Shown: one piece after another, positions 56,501 through 64,000 of the stretch
Layout: the number at the start of each line of letters is the position of its first letter
Position numbering within the stretch: the stretch's first letter is position 1
Origin: Spirochaetota bacterium
Lineage (GTDB): Bacteria; Spirochaetota; Spirochaetia; Treponematales; Treponemataceae
Length of the DNA: 64,000 nucleotides
Direction: 5' to 3'
Assembly: GCA_023438065.1 (NCBI GenBank)
Contig: JAEXRH010000008.1
Coordinates: 124,001 to 188,000 of the forward strand
Translations under genes and position numbers: made by a program
The notes under the pieces: generated by a model
Told to the model about the DNA's origin: nothing
Seen by the model: the letters and a program-made list of their open reading frames with translations, nothing else
Database searches by the model: none

Positions 56501-57131
56501 CGTACGGCGCGCGGTATACGAGGAAAACGACCGGATGGCCGAGGCCCTTCACGCGCGGCTTCGCGCCCAGGGCGTGTTCTCCGTGAACGTGCTCGGCGGC
56601 CCCGGCGCGGGGAAGACCTCGAGCCTCAAGGAGATCATCGCGCGACTCCCGCGCGACTCTGTCTCGGTCATCGAGGGCGACATCGCCTCCGACATCGACA
56701 CGCAGGCGCTCCGGGCGCTCGGCGTGGACGCCTTCCAGATAGAGACGGGCGGCGACTGCCACCTCAACGTCCCCATGATCGAGAAGATCCTTTCCGGGAT
56801 GACCCTCAAGCGGGACGGCTGGCTTTTCATCGAGAACATCGGGAACCTCGTGTGTCCCGCGGAGTTCGTGATCGGCGAGGACGTCAAGATCGTCGTCTCC
56901 TCGACCGCCGAGGGCTCGGACAAGCCGTACAAGTACCCCTCGGTCTTCCAGAAGGCCGCCTGCGTGATCCTCACCAAGAAGGACCTCGCGCCGTACGTCG
57001 GCTTCGACATGGAATACTTCTCGAGCGGCGTGCGCTCGCTCAATCCCGCCGCCCCGATCTTCCCGGTGAACGCCAGGACGGGCGAGGGCTTCGACGCGGT
57101 CGTCGAGTGGATGCGCTCCCTCAGGGGCTGA
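56484..57131 (+). CDS. hypB: Hydrogenase nickel-insertion GTPase HypB
   Basis: The 215-aa GTPase has the P-loop NVLGGPGAGKTSSLKEI, metal-binding GGDCHLNVPMIEKIL, IENIGNLVCPAEF and the base-recognition region LTKKDLAPY. There is no N-terminal poly-His nickel store. It completes the ech-hyp operon and is followed by a terminator. Confidence 0.95.
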   Translation: MAELIDVRRAVYEENDRMAEALHARLRAQGVFSVNVLGGPGAGKTSSLKEIIARLPRDSVSVIEGDIASDIDTQALRALGVDAFQIETGGDCHLNVPMIEKILSGMTLKRDGWLFIENIGNLVCPAEFVIGEDVKIVVSSTAEGSDKPYKYPSVFQKAACVILTKKDLAPYVGFDMEYFSSGVRSLNPAAPIFPVNARTGEGFDAVVEWMRSLRG

Positions 57132-57197
57132 CCCCGGACGGAGGCCCGATCCTTCAGGCGCGAGGCCGCGCCGCTCGCGACCGCGGGCGCCCGAGGC

Positions 57198-57240
57198 AAA
57201 AAAAGCCGGATTTCCCCTTCGCGGGAATCCGGCTTTTCTC
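57198..57240. terminator. Bidirectional terminator between hypB and tRNA-Arg
   Basis: AAAAGCCGGATTTCCC and GGGAATCCGGCTTTT (one bulged T) around CTTC/G loop sequence, with A and T runs on both sides, serve the ech-hyp operon on plus and the tRNA on minus. Confidence 0.85.
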
Positions 57241-57246
57241 TTTTCG

Positions 57247-57320
57247 TGATCCATAGACGAATCGAACGTCCGACCTAGCGCTTAGGAGGCGCTCGCTCTA
57301 TCCAACTGAGCTAATGGATC
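57247..57320 (-). tRNA. tRNA-Arg (anticodon CCT)
   Basis: The minus strand folds as a 74-nt tRNA: acceptor GATCCAT with ATGGATC, D arm TAGCTCAGTTGGATAGAGC, anticodon stem AGCGC/GCGCT enclosing CTCCTAA (anticodon CCT, reading AGG) and T arm GGACG-TTCGATT-CGTCT. CCA is not encoded. Confidence 0.94.
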
Positions 57321-57407
57321 GTCGAGATCGCGAAACGCGATCTCATTGCACTATACACGAAACCGCGGCCTCTTTCAATGCCCGCGTCGCGCGTGATGGC
57401 TTTTGCG

Positions 57408-58292
57408 CTATTCGCCGAATCTGACCATGACGGCGCCGACCCCGCTCGAGAGCCGCACCGTTTTCTCCGCGTTTCGGTTTCCCGCGGTTCCGTTACCGAT
57501 GCCCGTGAAGGTCTCGTCGCCGATTCTCACCACCCCGACGCCCCGCTCGAACTCGATGCGCCAATCGTCCGGACTACCGGGGAGGGTGAGGTCGATCGCG
57601 CCGGCGCCGGTGGCAATCGAGGTTTTCGCGCCGAAGGATGCCGTGACGGCGACCCGGCCCGCGGCGGTCCGGATATCGGTTTCGCCGAAACGGGAATCGG
57701 AGAACTCGACGTTGCCCGCTCCCGTATTCGCGACGAGGCGGTCCGCGTCGAGCCCCGTTCCCCTGACGGCTCCCGCGCCGCTTTCCACGCGGATCTCGCG
57801 CGAGGTAATCCCGTCGAGGGAGAGAGCCCCCGCGCCAAGCGAGATTCCGCACGCCTCGAGCTTCATCCCCTCGGGGAGCTCGATCTCGACGCGCGGTCGG
57901 GCGAATTCCCCGTCCAGGTTTATCGAATGCGCGAAGCCGTGCTCCTCTATCTTGAGGGTATCCCCCTCGGCGGTGATCTCGACGTCATCGGTATCGAAGC
58001 CCCTGAGCCGATAGCCGGCCTTCGGTCCTCGCGTGACGGAAAGGCTCGCCGCGGTGAGGGATACGTCGATGGATTTGACGGTCCCGGGTATTTCCCCCGA
58101 GGAATCGCCCTTCCCGGATCCGGCGCGCTCGCGTTCATGTTTCCATTCGAGATGAAATCCCCGGTCGTCCAGGGGCCACCATTTGGGCGCGTTCCAGCGC
58201 CCGCCGAGGCTGAGGCCGATCGCGATGAGGACGCATCCGATGCACAGGAGCCACAGTCCGCTGACGAGTTTCTTCCCGGGATTATCTGCCAT
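57408..58292 (-). CDS. DUF4097-type membrane-anchored beta-helix protein
   Basis: The 294-aa protein has one N-terminal transmembrane segment (SGLWLLCIGCVLIAIGLSLG). A repetitive beta-rich region follows with DUF4097-type turns (VESGAGAVRGTGLDADRLVANTGAGNVEFSDSRF, TAAGRVAVTASFGAKTSIATGAG). Such proteins accompany PadR/DUF1700 pairs. The function is unknown; envelope stress or membrane sensing is often guessed. It overlaps the DUF1700 gene by 11 bases. Confidence 0.83.
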   Translation of the reverse strand: MADNPGKKLVSGLWLLCIGCVLIAIGLSLGGRWNAPKWWPLDDRGFHLEWKHERERAGSGKGDSSGEIPGTVKSIDVSLTAASLSVTRGPKAGYRLRGFDTDDVEITAEGDTLKIEEHGFAHSINLDGEFARPRVEIELPEGMKLEACGISLGAGALSLDGITSREIRVESGAGAVRGTGLDADRLVANTGAGNVEFSDSRFGETDIRTAAGRVAVTASFGAKTSIATGAGAIDLTLPGSPDDWRIEFERGVGVVRIGDETFTGIGNGTAGNRNAEKTVRLSSGVGAVMVRFGE

Positions 58293-58851
58293 ATCTGTCT
58301 CCTTTCGGCGCGAAAAGCCAGGTGATCGCCCCTCCGACGATGGAGAGCGCGGCGCCGATTATCGCGAACGCGATCTTGCCGACCCCCCACAGGAGGAAGG
58401 CGACGCCGAAGAGGATGAGCGCGCTCGCGGGCGTCGCGAACAGGGCCAGAAAGCCGCCCGCGAAAAGCGCGATTCCCCCGATCATGATCGCGACTGCGAG
58501 GACCGCTATGACCGCCATGACGACCACTATCGCGACGATGACGCCCACTATCGAGAATATCGCGGGGAGGGCCAACGGCGCGGCGACGATCGCGAGGATT
58601 ACGAACCAGAGCGCCGACAGTCCCTTACTCGGGCTGTAGGGCGCCTCCCGGGCTTCCTTCACGGCATGGTCGGCGAGGATCCGGGAAGCGATCGCCTGCG
58701 GGCTTCCGAGCTCCCGGATGACGTCCTGTTCCCGATCGGGGCCCGCTTCGTCGAAATACTCCTCGTAAAACGCGAGCGCGGCCTCTCGGTCCGCGTCGGA
58801 AAGCCGCGCGAGTCTCTCGCGCAATTCCTGCATGAACTCCCTGCGTGTCAT
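58282..58851 (-). CDS. DUF1700-family membrane protein
   Basis: The 189-aa protein begins MTRREFMQELRERLARL and has FYEEYFDEAGPDREQDVIRELGSPQAIA, the DUF1700 signature, then three or four hydrophobic segments in residues 85-180. ATG 58851 overlaps the PadR gene stop by ATGA. It is probably a partner of the PadR regulator and the DUF4097 protein. Confidence 0.88.
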   Translation of the reverse strand: MTRREFMQELRERLARLSDADREAALAFYEEYFDEAGPDREQDVIRELGSPQAIASRILADHAVKEAREAPYSPSKGLSALWFVILAIVAAPLALPAIFSIVGVIVAIVVVMAVIAVLAVAIMIGGIALFAGGFLALFATPASALILFGVAFLLWGVGKIAFAIIGAALSIVGGAITWLFAPKGDRYGR

Positions 58852-59165
58852 TCCTTTTTGTCTCCTCCGAAGATCCCTTCGATCCTGCTTCGATATTCCT
58901 TCCATTCGGCCATGTGCCTGAGATGCTGTTCCTGGCCTTCCCCGGTGATGCGGTAGTACCGGCGGTTCCTGCCCTGGAACGGCTGGTCGTAGGTGGTGAG
59001 CCATCCGTTTTTCTGCAGCCTTCGCAATACCGGATACAGGGTCGATTCCGAGATCGTCATGATCTCCTTGACTTCCTGGGTCAGCCGGTAGCCGTATTCG
59101 TCTCCGCGGGAAAGGATCGCGAGGACGCAGGCATCAAGGAGTCCTGCGTGTATGGAAAATAGCAT
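58848..59165 (-). CDS. PadR-family transcriptional regulator
   Basis: The 105-aa protein is a short PadR winged-helix regulator: LDACVLAILSRGDEYGYRLTQEV, SESTLYPVLRRLQKNGWL and GRNRRYYRITGEGQEQ. It should repress its own operon; a 25-bp palindrome lies 48-72 bases upstream. Start choice is uncertain: ATG 59165 is 13 bases after AGGAGG, while TTG 59177 is too close to it. Confidence 0.9.
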   Translation of the reverse strand: MLFSIHAGLLDACVLAILSRGDEYGYRLTQEVKEIMTISESTLYPVLRRLQKNGWLTTYDQPFQGRNRRYYRITGEGQEQHLRHMAEWKEYRSRIEGIFGGDKKE

Positions 59166-59212
59166 GGTTCTCGTCAATCCTCCTCATAGGTTCTATGATA
59201 TCATTATGTCAT

Positions 59213-59237
59213 TAATACTATACAACCTATAGTATTA
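59213..59237. promoter_or_regulatory. Perfect palindrome upstream of padR-like gene (probable operator)
   Basis: TAATACTATA and TATAGTATTA flank CAACC: 10-bp perfect arms in a very AT-rich island. It is positioned to cover the promoter of the PadR operon and is the obvious PadR binding site. Confidence 0.75.
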
Positions 59238-59335
59238 GAAATCAAGAGAAAGACGTATTTTTTCTGATTTAATCGCGATCGGGAAGTCTGTCTGTTTGAT
59301 TCCCGCCACGCCTTCATACAGCGTTCACGACAGTA

Positions 59336-60043
59336 CTACTGATCGGAGGTGAGGGCGAAACGGATGCGAACGGGCGCGGAGAACACGGTTTCCGGAGCGA
59401 CCTTGGCGGGGAAAAGAGAACGGACGAGGGTAAGCGCGGCGCGGTCCAACGCGGCATCGCCCGAGCTTTCCGCGAGGACGGCTTCGCAGGTCTTGCCGTC
59501 CGGGGAAACGGTCAGGGACACGACGACGGTTCCTTCCGCGTTTCGCGCGCGCGCCCGTTCGGGATAATGGAGTTTCGCGCGAATGGCGCCGTCGAGCCAC
59601 GTCACGAAGCGCCCGCTTGCCGTTCCCGTCGGGTCGCCGTCGCCGGTTCCGGGGCCGAACCCCGTGCCCGTGCCGGAACCCGCGCCTCCCTGCCTTTGAT
59701 CGGATCCGGGCACGGCGCTCGCCGGTTCCGCTTCCGAAGCTGGGGGAGAATCCGCGCGGGGTGCGGGCGGGAGCCGATCGGGGTCGTAAGCCGCGCCGGG
59801 AAGTTCCTGAGGGACTAGAGGGGATGCCCCCTCGTCGACGGAGACGAAAAGGGAAACGGTGCCCTGTCCGCCGCCCGACCGGGAGGATCCGGCGGCCATG
59901 AAGCCCCCTTCGTCGCCCGGGAGCGAGCCTCTCGGGATGGCTATGAGGGCGAGGGCGCCGATCGCGAGGGCGTGCAGGGCGACGGCGGCGACGGCGGCGA
60001 CGGCGAGCCGCCGCCGGTCGCGTTCAATACTTGAAGGAGGCAC
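59336..60043 (-). CDS. TonB-family energy-transducing protein
   Basis: The 235-aa protein has one N-terminal membrane anchor (residues 12-34), a Pro/Gly/Ser-rich periplasmic spacer (60-135) and a C-terminal TonB domain. The domain contains IRAKLHYPERARARNAEGTV, SLTVSPDGKTCEAVLAESSG and ALDRAALTLVRS. It links the inner-membrane proton gradient to the outer-membrane receptor next door. GTG 60043 is the probable start, overlapping the receptor stop by 20 bases. No exbBD genes are adjacent. Confidence 0.85.
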   Translation of the reverse strand: MPPSSIERDRRRLAVAAVAAVALHALAIGALALIAIPRGSLPGDEGGFMAAGSSRSGGGQGTVSLFVSVDEGASPLVPQELPGAAYDPDRLPPAPRADSPPASEAEPASAVPGSDQRQGGAGSGTGTGFGPGTGDGDPTGTASGRFVTWLDGAIRAKLHYPERARARNAEGTVVVSLTVSPDGKTCEAVLAESSGDAALDRAALTLVRSLFPAKVAPETVFSAPVRIRFALTSDQ

Positions 60044-61988
60044 TGACGGTGAAGGACCGCCCGTCGGCGGGGTAATAGCTCGTTTCCCCCGAGTATGACG
60101 AATAGTAGGCGAGCGCGGCGTAGGACTCGTCGAGAAGGTTATTGACCCGCATTCTCACGGCTAAAGAGCTTCCCGCCATCGGGGGCGCGAAAGCGAGGGT
60201 AAGCCCGACGAGGGTGTGGGCGTCGACCCGGTCGGCGTCGTTCGCGAAATCCTGCCCTGCGTACGATTCTCCCTCGAAGGCAACGTCTCCGCCGAGCGTT
60301 AGCCCGAAGGGAAGGTCATAGCTCGCTCCGAGCCGCGCGGTGAGGGCGGGCACGAGCGGTACCGCGTTGTCCTCGTAATCCCCGGTGACGAAGGTCGCGC
60401 GGACGAACGCGATGTCGCCCTCGATCGCGAGGGGGGAGATCGGCTTCCAGTACGCGCTCGCGGAACCGCCGAGCCTGTGCGTTCGGTCCATGTTCACGTT
60501 TCGGTAGGTGGTCATGTCGAAGGCGATCTCGTCGTCCATCAGCATATAGTAGAGCGACGTCGCGACGGCGAGCCGATCGCTTCCGCGGTAGCGCGCGCCG
60601 ATCTCGGCGTTCCACCCGCGTTCGGGAGCGAGGTCGGCGTTGAATTGGGCGCCGCCGTAGAGCTGCGCCTTTTCGTCGATGAACGGGACGCGGTACATCG
60701 AGCCTGACCGCGCGTAAGCGGAGAACTCGTCGCGGGGTCTCCAGGAAACCGAGGCTTCCCAGGATACCGTGTCGTAGCCGTCCGACTCGTCGAAGCCGGT
60801 CTTTCGCGCGTCGATCGCGGTATGGTCGTAGCGAAGTCCCCCCTGGGCCGCGAGGTTCGCGGGGAGAGCGGCGACGAGCGCGAGATAGGGCGCGACGGTG
60901 AACTGGTCGATCTCGAATCCGTCATGGCCGGCGGTACGGGCCTCGTCGGTCCAGGTGTCGCACTCGTAGCGGTTGCTTTCGAGGTCGGTCCCCGCCGTGA
61001 GCGAGAACTCGCCGTTCTTCGTTTCGCCCGTCCATACCGCTTTGGGCCGCGCGCCGACGGTCACGATCCCGGTGTCCGAGAAGGAGGGATAGGACGAGGA
61101 GCCGAAATTTCCCTCGCGATCCTTTTGCTTCCAGTCGAGCGGGCATTCGAGGGTAAGGCGGTCGCCGGGAAGGTAGCTCGCGAGTATCCCCGCGCCGAGG
61201 GACTTTTCCGCGCCGTCGTCGTCTAATTTCGCGGCGAGGGTGGGGTCGGCGTCTGCCTGCGCCTTCGTGAGGCCGCCCGGCATCTGGTACGCGACGTCCG
61301 AATAGGTGAAATAGGGCTTGAGGGCGACGAGATCGGTGACGTTCCAGAAACCGTTCACGGTGGCGTTCGTATCCTCGGTGGCCGCGCGGTCGCGGTAGCC
61401 GTCGGTGCGATAGATATCGGCCGAGACGAGAATGCCCAGATCGTCGGTTCCGTATCCGCCCGCGACGAGCGCGCGGCGCGTGTTGAAGCTTCCGTACGAG
61501 ACCGTCGCCTCCGCGGTGAGCCCCTTCGAGCCCTTCTTCGTGACGATATTGATGACGCCCCCGACGGCGCCCGAACCGTACATGACCGATGCGGGGCCGT
61601 CGAGGATCTCGATACGTTCGATCGAGGAAACCTGGATGGCTTGCCAGTTGATCCCGGTCATGTCGGGATCGTTCTGCTTCCGTCCGTCGACAAGCACGAG
61701 AACCCGACCGAACGAGTTTTCGCCGAAGCCCCGCATGCTCACCTGGGCTTGCGCCTCGCTCGAGTAGGAGCGGAAGGCGACGCCCGCGACGTCCTTGAGA
61801 ATCTCGACGACGCTCGTCTTTCCCGATCGCGCGATCTCGTCGTCCGTGACGACCGTTACCCGCGCGCCCGAGTCGAGCGAGTCTTCGCCCGCCCGATTGG
61901 CGGTTACGACGTAGTCGGGAAGGATCTCGGCGGACAGCGACAGGGCCGTGCAGAGACTGATAATGGAAAAAAATACGCGACGCAGCAT
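60024..61988 (-). CDS. btuB: TonB-dependent cobalamin receptor
   Basis: The 654-aa outer-membrane protein has a signal peptide ending LSLSAEI, a TonB box-like PDYVVTANR, a plug domain (VVEILKDVAGVAFRSY, SMRGFGENSFGRVLVLVDGR, IERIEILDGPASVMYGSGAVGGVINIVTKKG) and a beta-barrel ending SFTVSASFKY with a terminal aromatic. The cobalamin riboswitch in its leader identifies the ligand as vitamin B12 or a corrinoid. ATG 61988 has GAGGAGG. Confidence 0.92.
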   Translation of the reverse strand: MLRRVFFSIISLCTALSLSAEILPDYVVTANRAGEDSLDSGARVTVVTDDEIARSGKTSVVEILKDVAGVAFRSYSSEAQAQVSMRGFGENSFGRVLVLVDGRKQNDPDMTGINWQAIQVSSIERIEILDGPASVMYGSGAVGGVINIVTKKGSKGLTAEATVSYGSFNTRRALVAGGYGTDDLGILVSADIYRTDGYRDRAATEDTNATVNGFWNVTDLVALKPYFTYSDVAYQMPGGLTKAQADADPTLAAKLDDDGAEKSLGAGILASYLPGDRLTLECPLDWKQKDREGNFGSSSYPSFSDTGIVTVGARPKAVWTGETKNGEFSLTAGTDLESNRYECDTWTDEARTAGHDGFEIDQFTVAPYLALVAALPANLAAQGGLRYDHTAIDARKTGFDESDGYDTVSWEASVSWRPRDEFSAYARSGSMYRVPFIDEKAQLYGGAQFNADLAPERGWNAEIGARYRGSDRLAVATSLYYMLMDDEIAFDMTTYRNVNMDRTHRLGGSASAYWKPISPLAIEGDIAFVRATFVTGDYEDNAVPLVPALTARLGASYDLPFGLTLGGDVAFEGESYAGQDFANDADRVDAHTLVGLTLAFAPPMAGSSLAVRMRVNNLLDESYAALAYYSSYSGETSYYPADGRSFTVSASFKY

Positions 61989-62014
61989 GGTACCTCCTCG
62001 GGGATGCTGATACA

Positions 62015-62190
62015 GGTTGCGCCGAAAATCGTCTCCTGGCTCGCAGATCGTCTTACGGCGCGCCTTCTCGGGAATCGGGTTTCCCCGGATCCTTCCGATG
62101 GCGATTCGCGCTTTCATTCCTGCATACAGTGGCGGGACCGCTGCGGATTCTCACCGCATTCCGTTTTTCTCGGCTTTCGTAATGTGGGCT
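62015..62190 (-). ncRNA. Cobalamin riboswitch upstream of btuB
   Basis: The minus strand carries the class hallmarks in order: GCGGTGAGAATCCGCAGC, then GGTCCCGCCACTGTATGC, and the B12 box GAGCCAGGAGACG, followed about 40 bases later by the btuB ribosome site. High cobalamin should reduce receptor expression. Exact ends are estimates. Confidence 0.93.
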
Positions 62191-62274
62191 GTACTATACC
62201 GTTCATTTTTCCCCCTCGTCAAGGTTGGGTACGGGTCGTCCGCCATCGTGCCGGGAAAAGTTTCTCCAAAATGT

Positions 62275-62303
62275 CTTGACTTTGGCAGGGGGCGGTCTTA
62301 ACC
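62275..62303 (+). promoter_or_regulatory. Possible promoter of the P-type ATPase gene
   Basis: TTGACT (62275-62280), a 17-bp spacer and TAACCT form a plausible sigma70 promoter with a leader of about 38 nt. No recognisable CueR or CsoR operator was seen. Confidence 0.45.
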
Positions 62304-62347
62304 TTTCATTGGCGAAGGCCGATGACCTCTCCGGGAAGGGCGTGAGT

Positions 62348-64000
62348 ATGACAACGAGGAAATTCAACGTCTCGGGAATGTCCGGCGCGTCATGCGCAAC
62401 CGGTATCGAGCAAATAGTGAAGCGCATCCCGGGCGTCGTGAGCGTCGACGTGAATTATCTTGCCCGTTCGATGGTCGTCGCGTATGACGAGGCAAGCCTG
62501 ACCGTTAACGCGATTGTCGGTACCGTCGTCGACGCGGGGTATGGAATCATTCCGGGGCGCGAGGACGACCCGCTCGATTCTTCATCCGGGAAGCGCCGCG
62601 CCCTCGGCGGTTATGACCGGGAACGTCCCGACCGGAGGGATCTTCTCGGGCTTTTCGTGTCGGCGATTTTCTCCGTGCCCCTTTGCTACGTCGCCATGGC
62701 GCCGCTTTTCTGCTGGCCCCTGTCCGCGGAAATCCTCCAACCCGAACACTCGTTCTTCTTTCTTTTTCTCGAGTTTGTCCTCGCGCTTCCCGTTTTTTAC
62801 GCGAATTTCCCGATCGTCTTGCGCGGCTTTCTCGCGCTTGTCCGGTTCGCCCCGAACCTCGATTCCCTCATCGCGCTCGGATCCGCTTCCGCGATGGTCT
62901 ATAGCGCTTTCAGGGTACTCATGCTGGGTTACTGGTTCGGGCATGGCTCGGCCCCGCTTGTGCATCCCGGTTCCACCGATCTTTATTTCGTCTCTTCCGC
63001 GATGCTTCTTACCTTCGGCGCGCTGGGAAGGCATCTCGAGTCACGTGCGATGCTGAGGACGAGCGACGCGATCCGGAAGCTCGTGAACCTCAGGCCCGAC
63101 CGGGCGACCATCGTCTCGGACGGCGCCGAACGCCGGGTCCCGATCGATTCGGTCGCTCCCGGCGACGTCGTCGTCGTGCGTCCGGGTCAGTATATCCCGG
63201 TCGACGGCGTCGTTATCGAGGGAATCTCGACCGTTGACGTCTCGGCCATAACGGGCGAGAGCGCGCCGGTCATGAAGGCCTCCGGCGACCGGGTCGCGAG
63301 CGCGACGGTAAACCTGAGCGGCTCGCTGAAGTTTCGCGCGGAGCGCGTCGGTAACGATACGGTGCTTTCGCGGATCATCAGGCTCGTCGAGAGCGCGGCT
63401 TCCTCGCAGGAATGCCGACCCATGCTCGACGACCGCATTTGTCAGGCGCTCGTTCCCCTGACGGTCATCATAGCCTTCGCGATCTTCGCGGTCTTTTTCA
63501 TTGCCGGGTCGGGCGCGTCCGTCGCGATCGGTCGCGGCGTCGCGGCCCTCGTCGTCTCGTGCCCGTGCGCCCTCGCCCTCGCCATTCCCGCCTCGATGCT
63601 GGCGGGGAGCGCGGTCGGCGCGCGAAACGGCGTGATCGCGCGAAACTTGCGCGCGCTCGCGGACGTGCATGGTGTCGACACGGTCGTGCTCGACAAGGCG
63701 GGGATCGTGACCGCCGGGCGCCCCGTCGTTACCGACGTAATCTCGTTGAGCGAGCTCGACGATAACGAGTTTCTCGCGCTCGCCGCGTCGATCGAAACCC
63801 CTTCCGAGCTTCCCCTTGCCGCCGCGATTACCGCCGAGGCCGCGAAGTCGGGCCTTGCCCTTTCTCCCGCGGAGGACTTCGTGCCGTACCCGGGAAAAGG
63901 CGTCGCCGCGACGATACGGGGGAAACGCTGTTTCGCCGGAGGGCCTGAGCTTCTCGCCGAGAACGGGATCCCGACCGGGACGATCGAGGCCATCGTCTCC
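62348..64000 (+). CDS. P1B-type (heavy-metal) ATPase with degenerate motifs, 3' end outside window
   Basis: The frame is open from ATG 62348 to the window edge (551 codons visible). It has an N-terminal heavy-metal-associated domain, about six hydrophobic segments, the membrane metal site CPC (Cys405-Pro-Cys407 in VVSCPCALALAIP) and the actuator TGES (AITGESAPV). Several usually invariant motifs are changed: the HMA motif GMxCxxC reads GMSGASC, DKTGT reads DKAGI (Asp449 kept) and SEHPLA reads SELPLA. Copper export would be the default family role, but the changes make normal catalysis doubtful. A GGGAAGGG site precedes the start. Confidence 0.85.
   Translation, partial: MTTRKFNVSGMSGASCATGIEQIVKRIPGVVSVDVNYLARSMVVAYDEASLTVNAIVGTVVDAGYGIIPGREDDPLDSSSGKRRALGGYDRERPDRRDLLGLFVSAIFSVPLCYVAMAPLFCWPLSAEILQPEHSFFFLFLEFVLALPVFYANFPIVLRGFLALVRFAPNLDSLIALGSASAMVYSAFRVLMLGYWFGHGSAPLVHPGSTDLYFVSSAMLLTFGALGRHLESRAMLRTSDAIRKLVNLRPDRATIVSDGAERRVPIDSVAPGDVVVVRPGQYIPVDGVVIEGISTVDVSAITGESAPVMKASGDRVASATVNLSGSLKFRAERVGNDTVLSRIIRLVESAASSQECRPMLDDRICQALVPLTVIIAFAIFAVFFIAGSGASVAIGRGVAALVVSCPCALALAIPASMLAGSAVGARNGVIARNLRALADVHGVDTVVLDKAGIVTAGRPVVTDVISLSELDDNEFLALAASIETPSELPLAAAITAEAAKSGLALSPAEDFVPYPGKGVAATIRGKRCFAGGPELLAENGIPTGTIEAIVS

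Noticed and set aside
1..64000. CRISPR arrays, rRNA genes, insertion sequences
   Set aside because: No regularly spaced direct repeats, no rRNA-like stretches and no transposase or integrase genes were found in the window.

Overview
The window is GC-rich (about 60-65% by eye) and densely coded. It reads as the chromosome of an anaerobic, diazotrophic, double-membraned bacterium. Anaerobe: 2-oxoacid:ferredoxin oxidoreductase, Ech-type [NiFe]-hydrogenase, an [FeFe]-hydrogenase-like protein, and a PerR-like regulator beside rubrerythrin. Diderm: a TonB-dependent receptor plus a TonB-family protein. The nif order H-I1-I2-D-K-E-N-B with two PII-like genes inside is the type found in strict anaerobes (Clostridia, methanogens, spirochaetes and others). 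A spirochaete-like host is plausible, but no ribosomal or other phylogenetic marker lies in the window, so the phylum is inference.

Layout. 1-3.1 kb: hybrid two-component module (PAS-GAF histidine kinase cut by the window edge, receiver protein, receiver-HD-GYP). 3.1-4.0 kb: an AT-richer SRPBCC/SnoaL-like gene. 4.2-7.5 kb: WrbA-like flavoprotein and a two-subunit 2-oxoacid:ferredoxin oxidoreductase. 7.6-9.7 kb: a 52-aa gene too short for ordinary ORF calling, a GH5 lipoprotein and a CAT-anticodon tRNA. 9.7-14.5 kb: a HEPN/homocitrate-synthase-like pair divergent from modABC. 14.5-26.6 kb: the nif operon, then divergent nifA-like, Nif11-like and GNAT genes. 26.7-33.6 kb: unknown lipoprotein, PerR-like/rubrerythrin, a membrane LuxR-type regulator, and a TolB-like/DUF362/permease operon. 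33.8-46.6 kb: a reductive pyrimidine-degradation locus (ABC importer, dihydropyrimidinase, PreA-like reductase, carbamoyl hydrolase, aminotransferase, iron alcohol dehydrogenase) divergent from a uracil permease. 46.6-50.1 kb: TtcA and an ABC-2 exporter. 50.1-57.1 kb: an H-domain-only [FeFe]-hydrogenase-like gene divergent from echABCDEF-hypAB. 57.2-64 kb: tRNA-Arg, a PadR/DUF1700/DUF4097 operon, a cobalamin-riboswitch-controlled btuB-tonB pair, and the 5' part of a P1B-type ATPase with degenerate motifs.

How they fit together. Molybdate uptake (modABC), a likely homocitrate synthase, NifHDKENB, the 2Fe-2S ferredoxin, NifI1/NifI2 and the sigma54 activator form a near-complete Mo-nitrogenase toolkit. 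The oxidoreductase could supply reduced ferredoxin, and Ech could recycle the hydrogen made by nitrogenase. The pyrimidine locus is a second nitrogen-scavenging module. Most notable is a rare AT-rich motif, exactly GCATAAATATGCA at two loci and related at a third. It sits in the divergent control regions of mod/homocitrate synthase, nif/nifA and pyrimidine uptake/uracil permease. In each region one leader also contains at least one intrinsic terminator, and the pyrimidine-importer leader has three in tandem. This suggests an undescribed nitrogen regulon combining an unknown DNA-binding regulator with leader-RNA attenuation.
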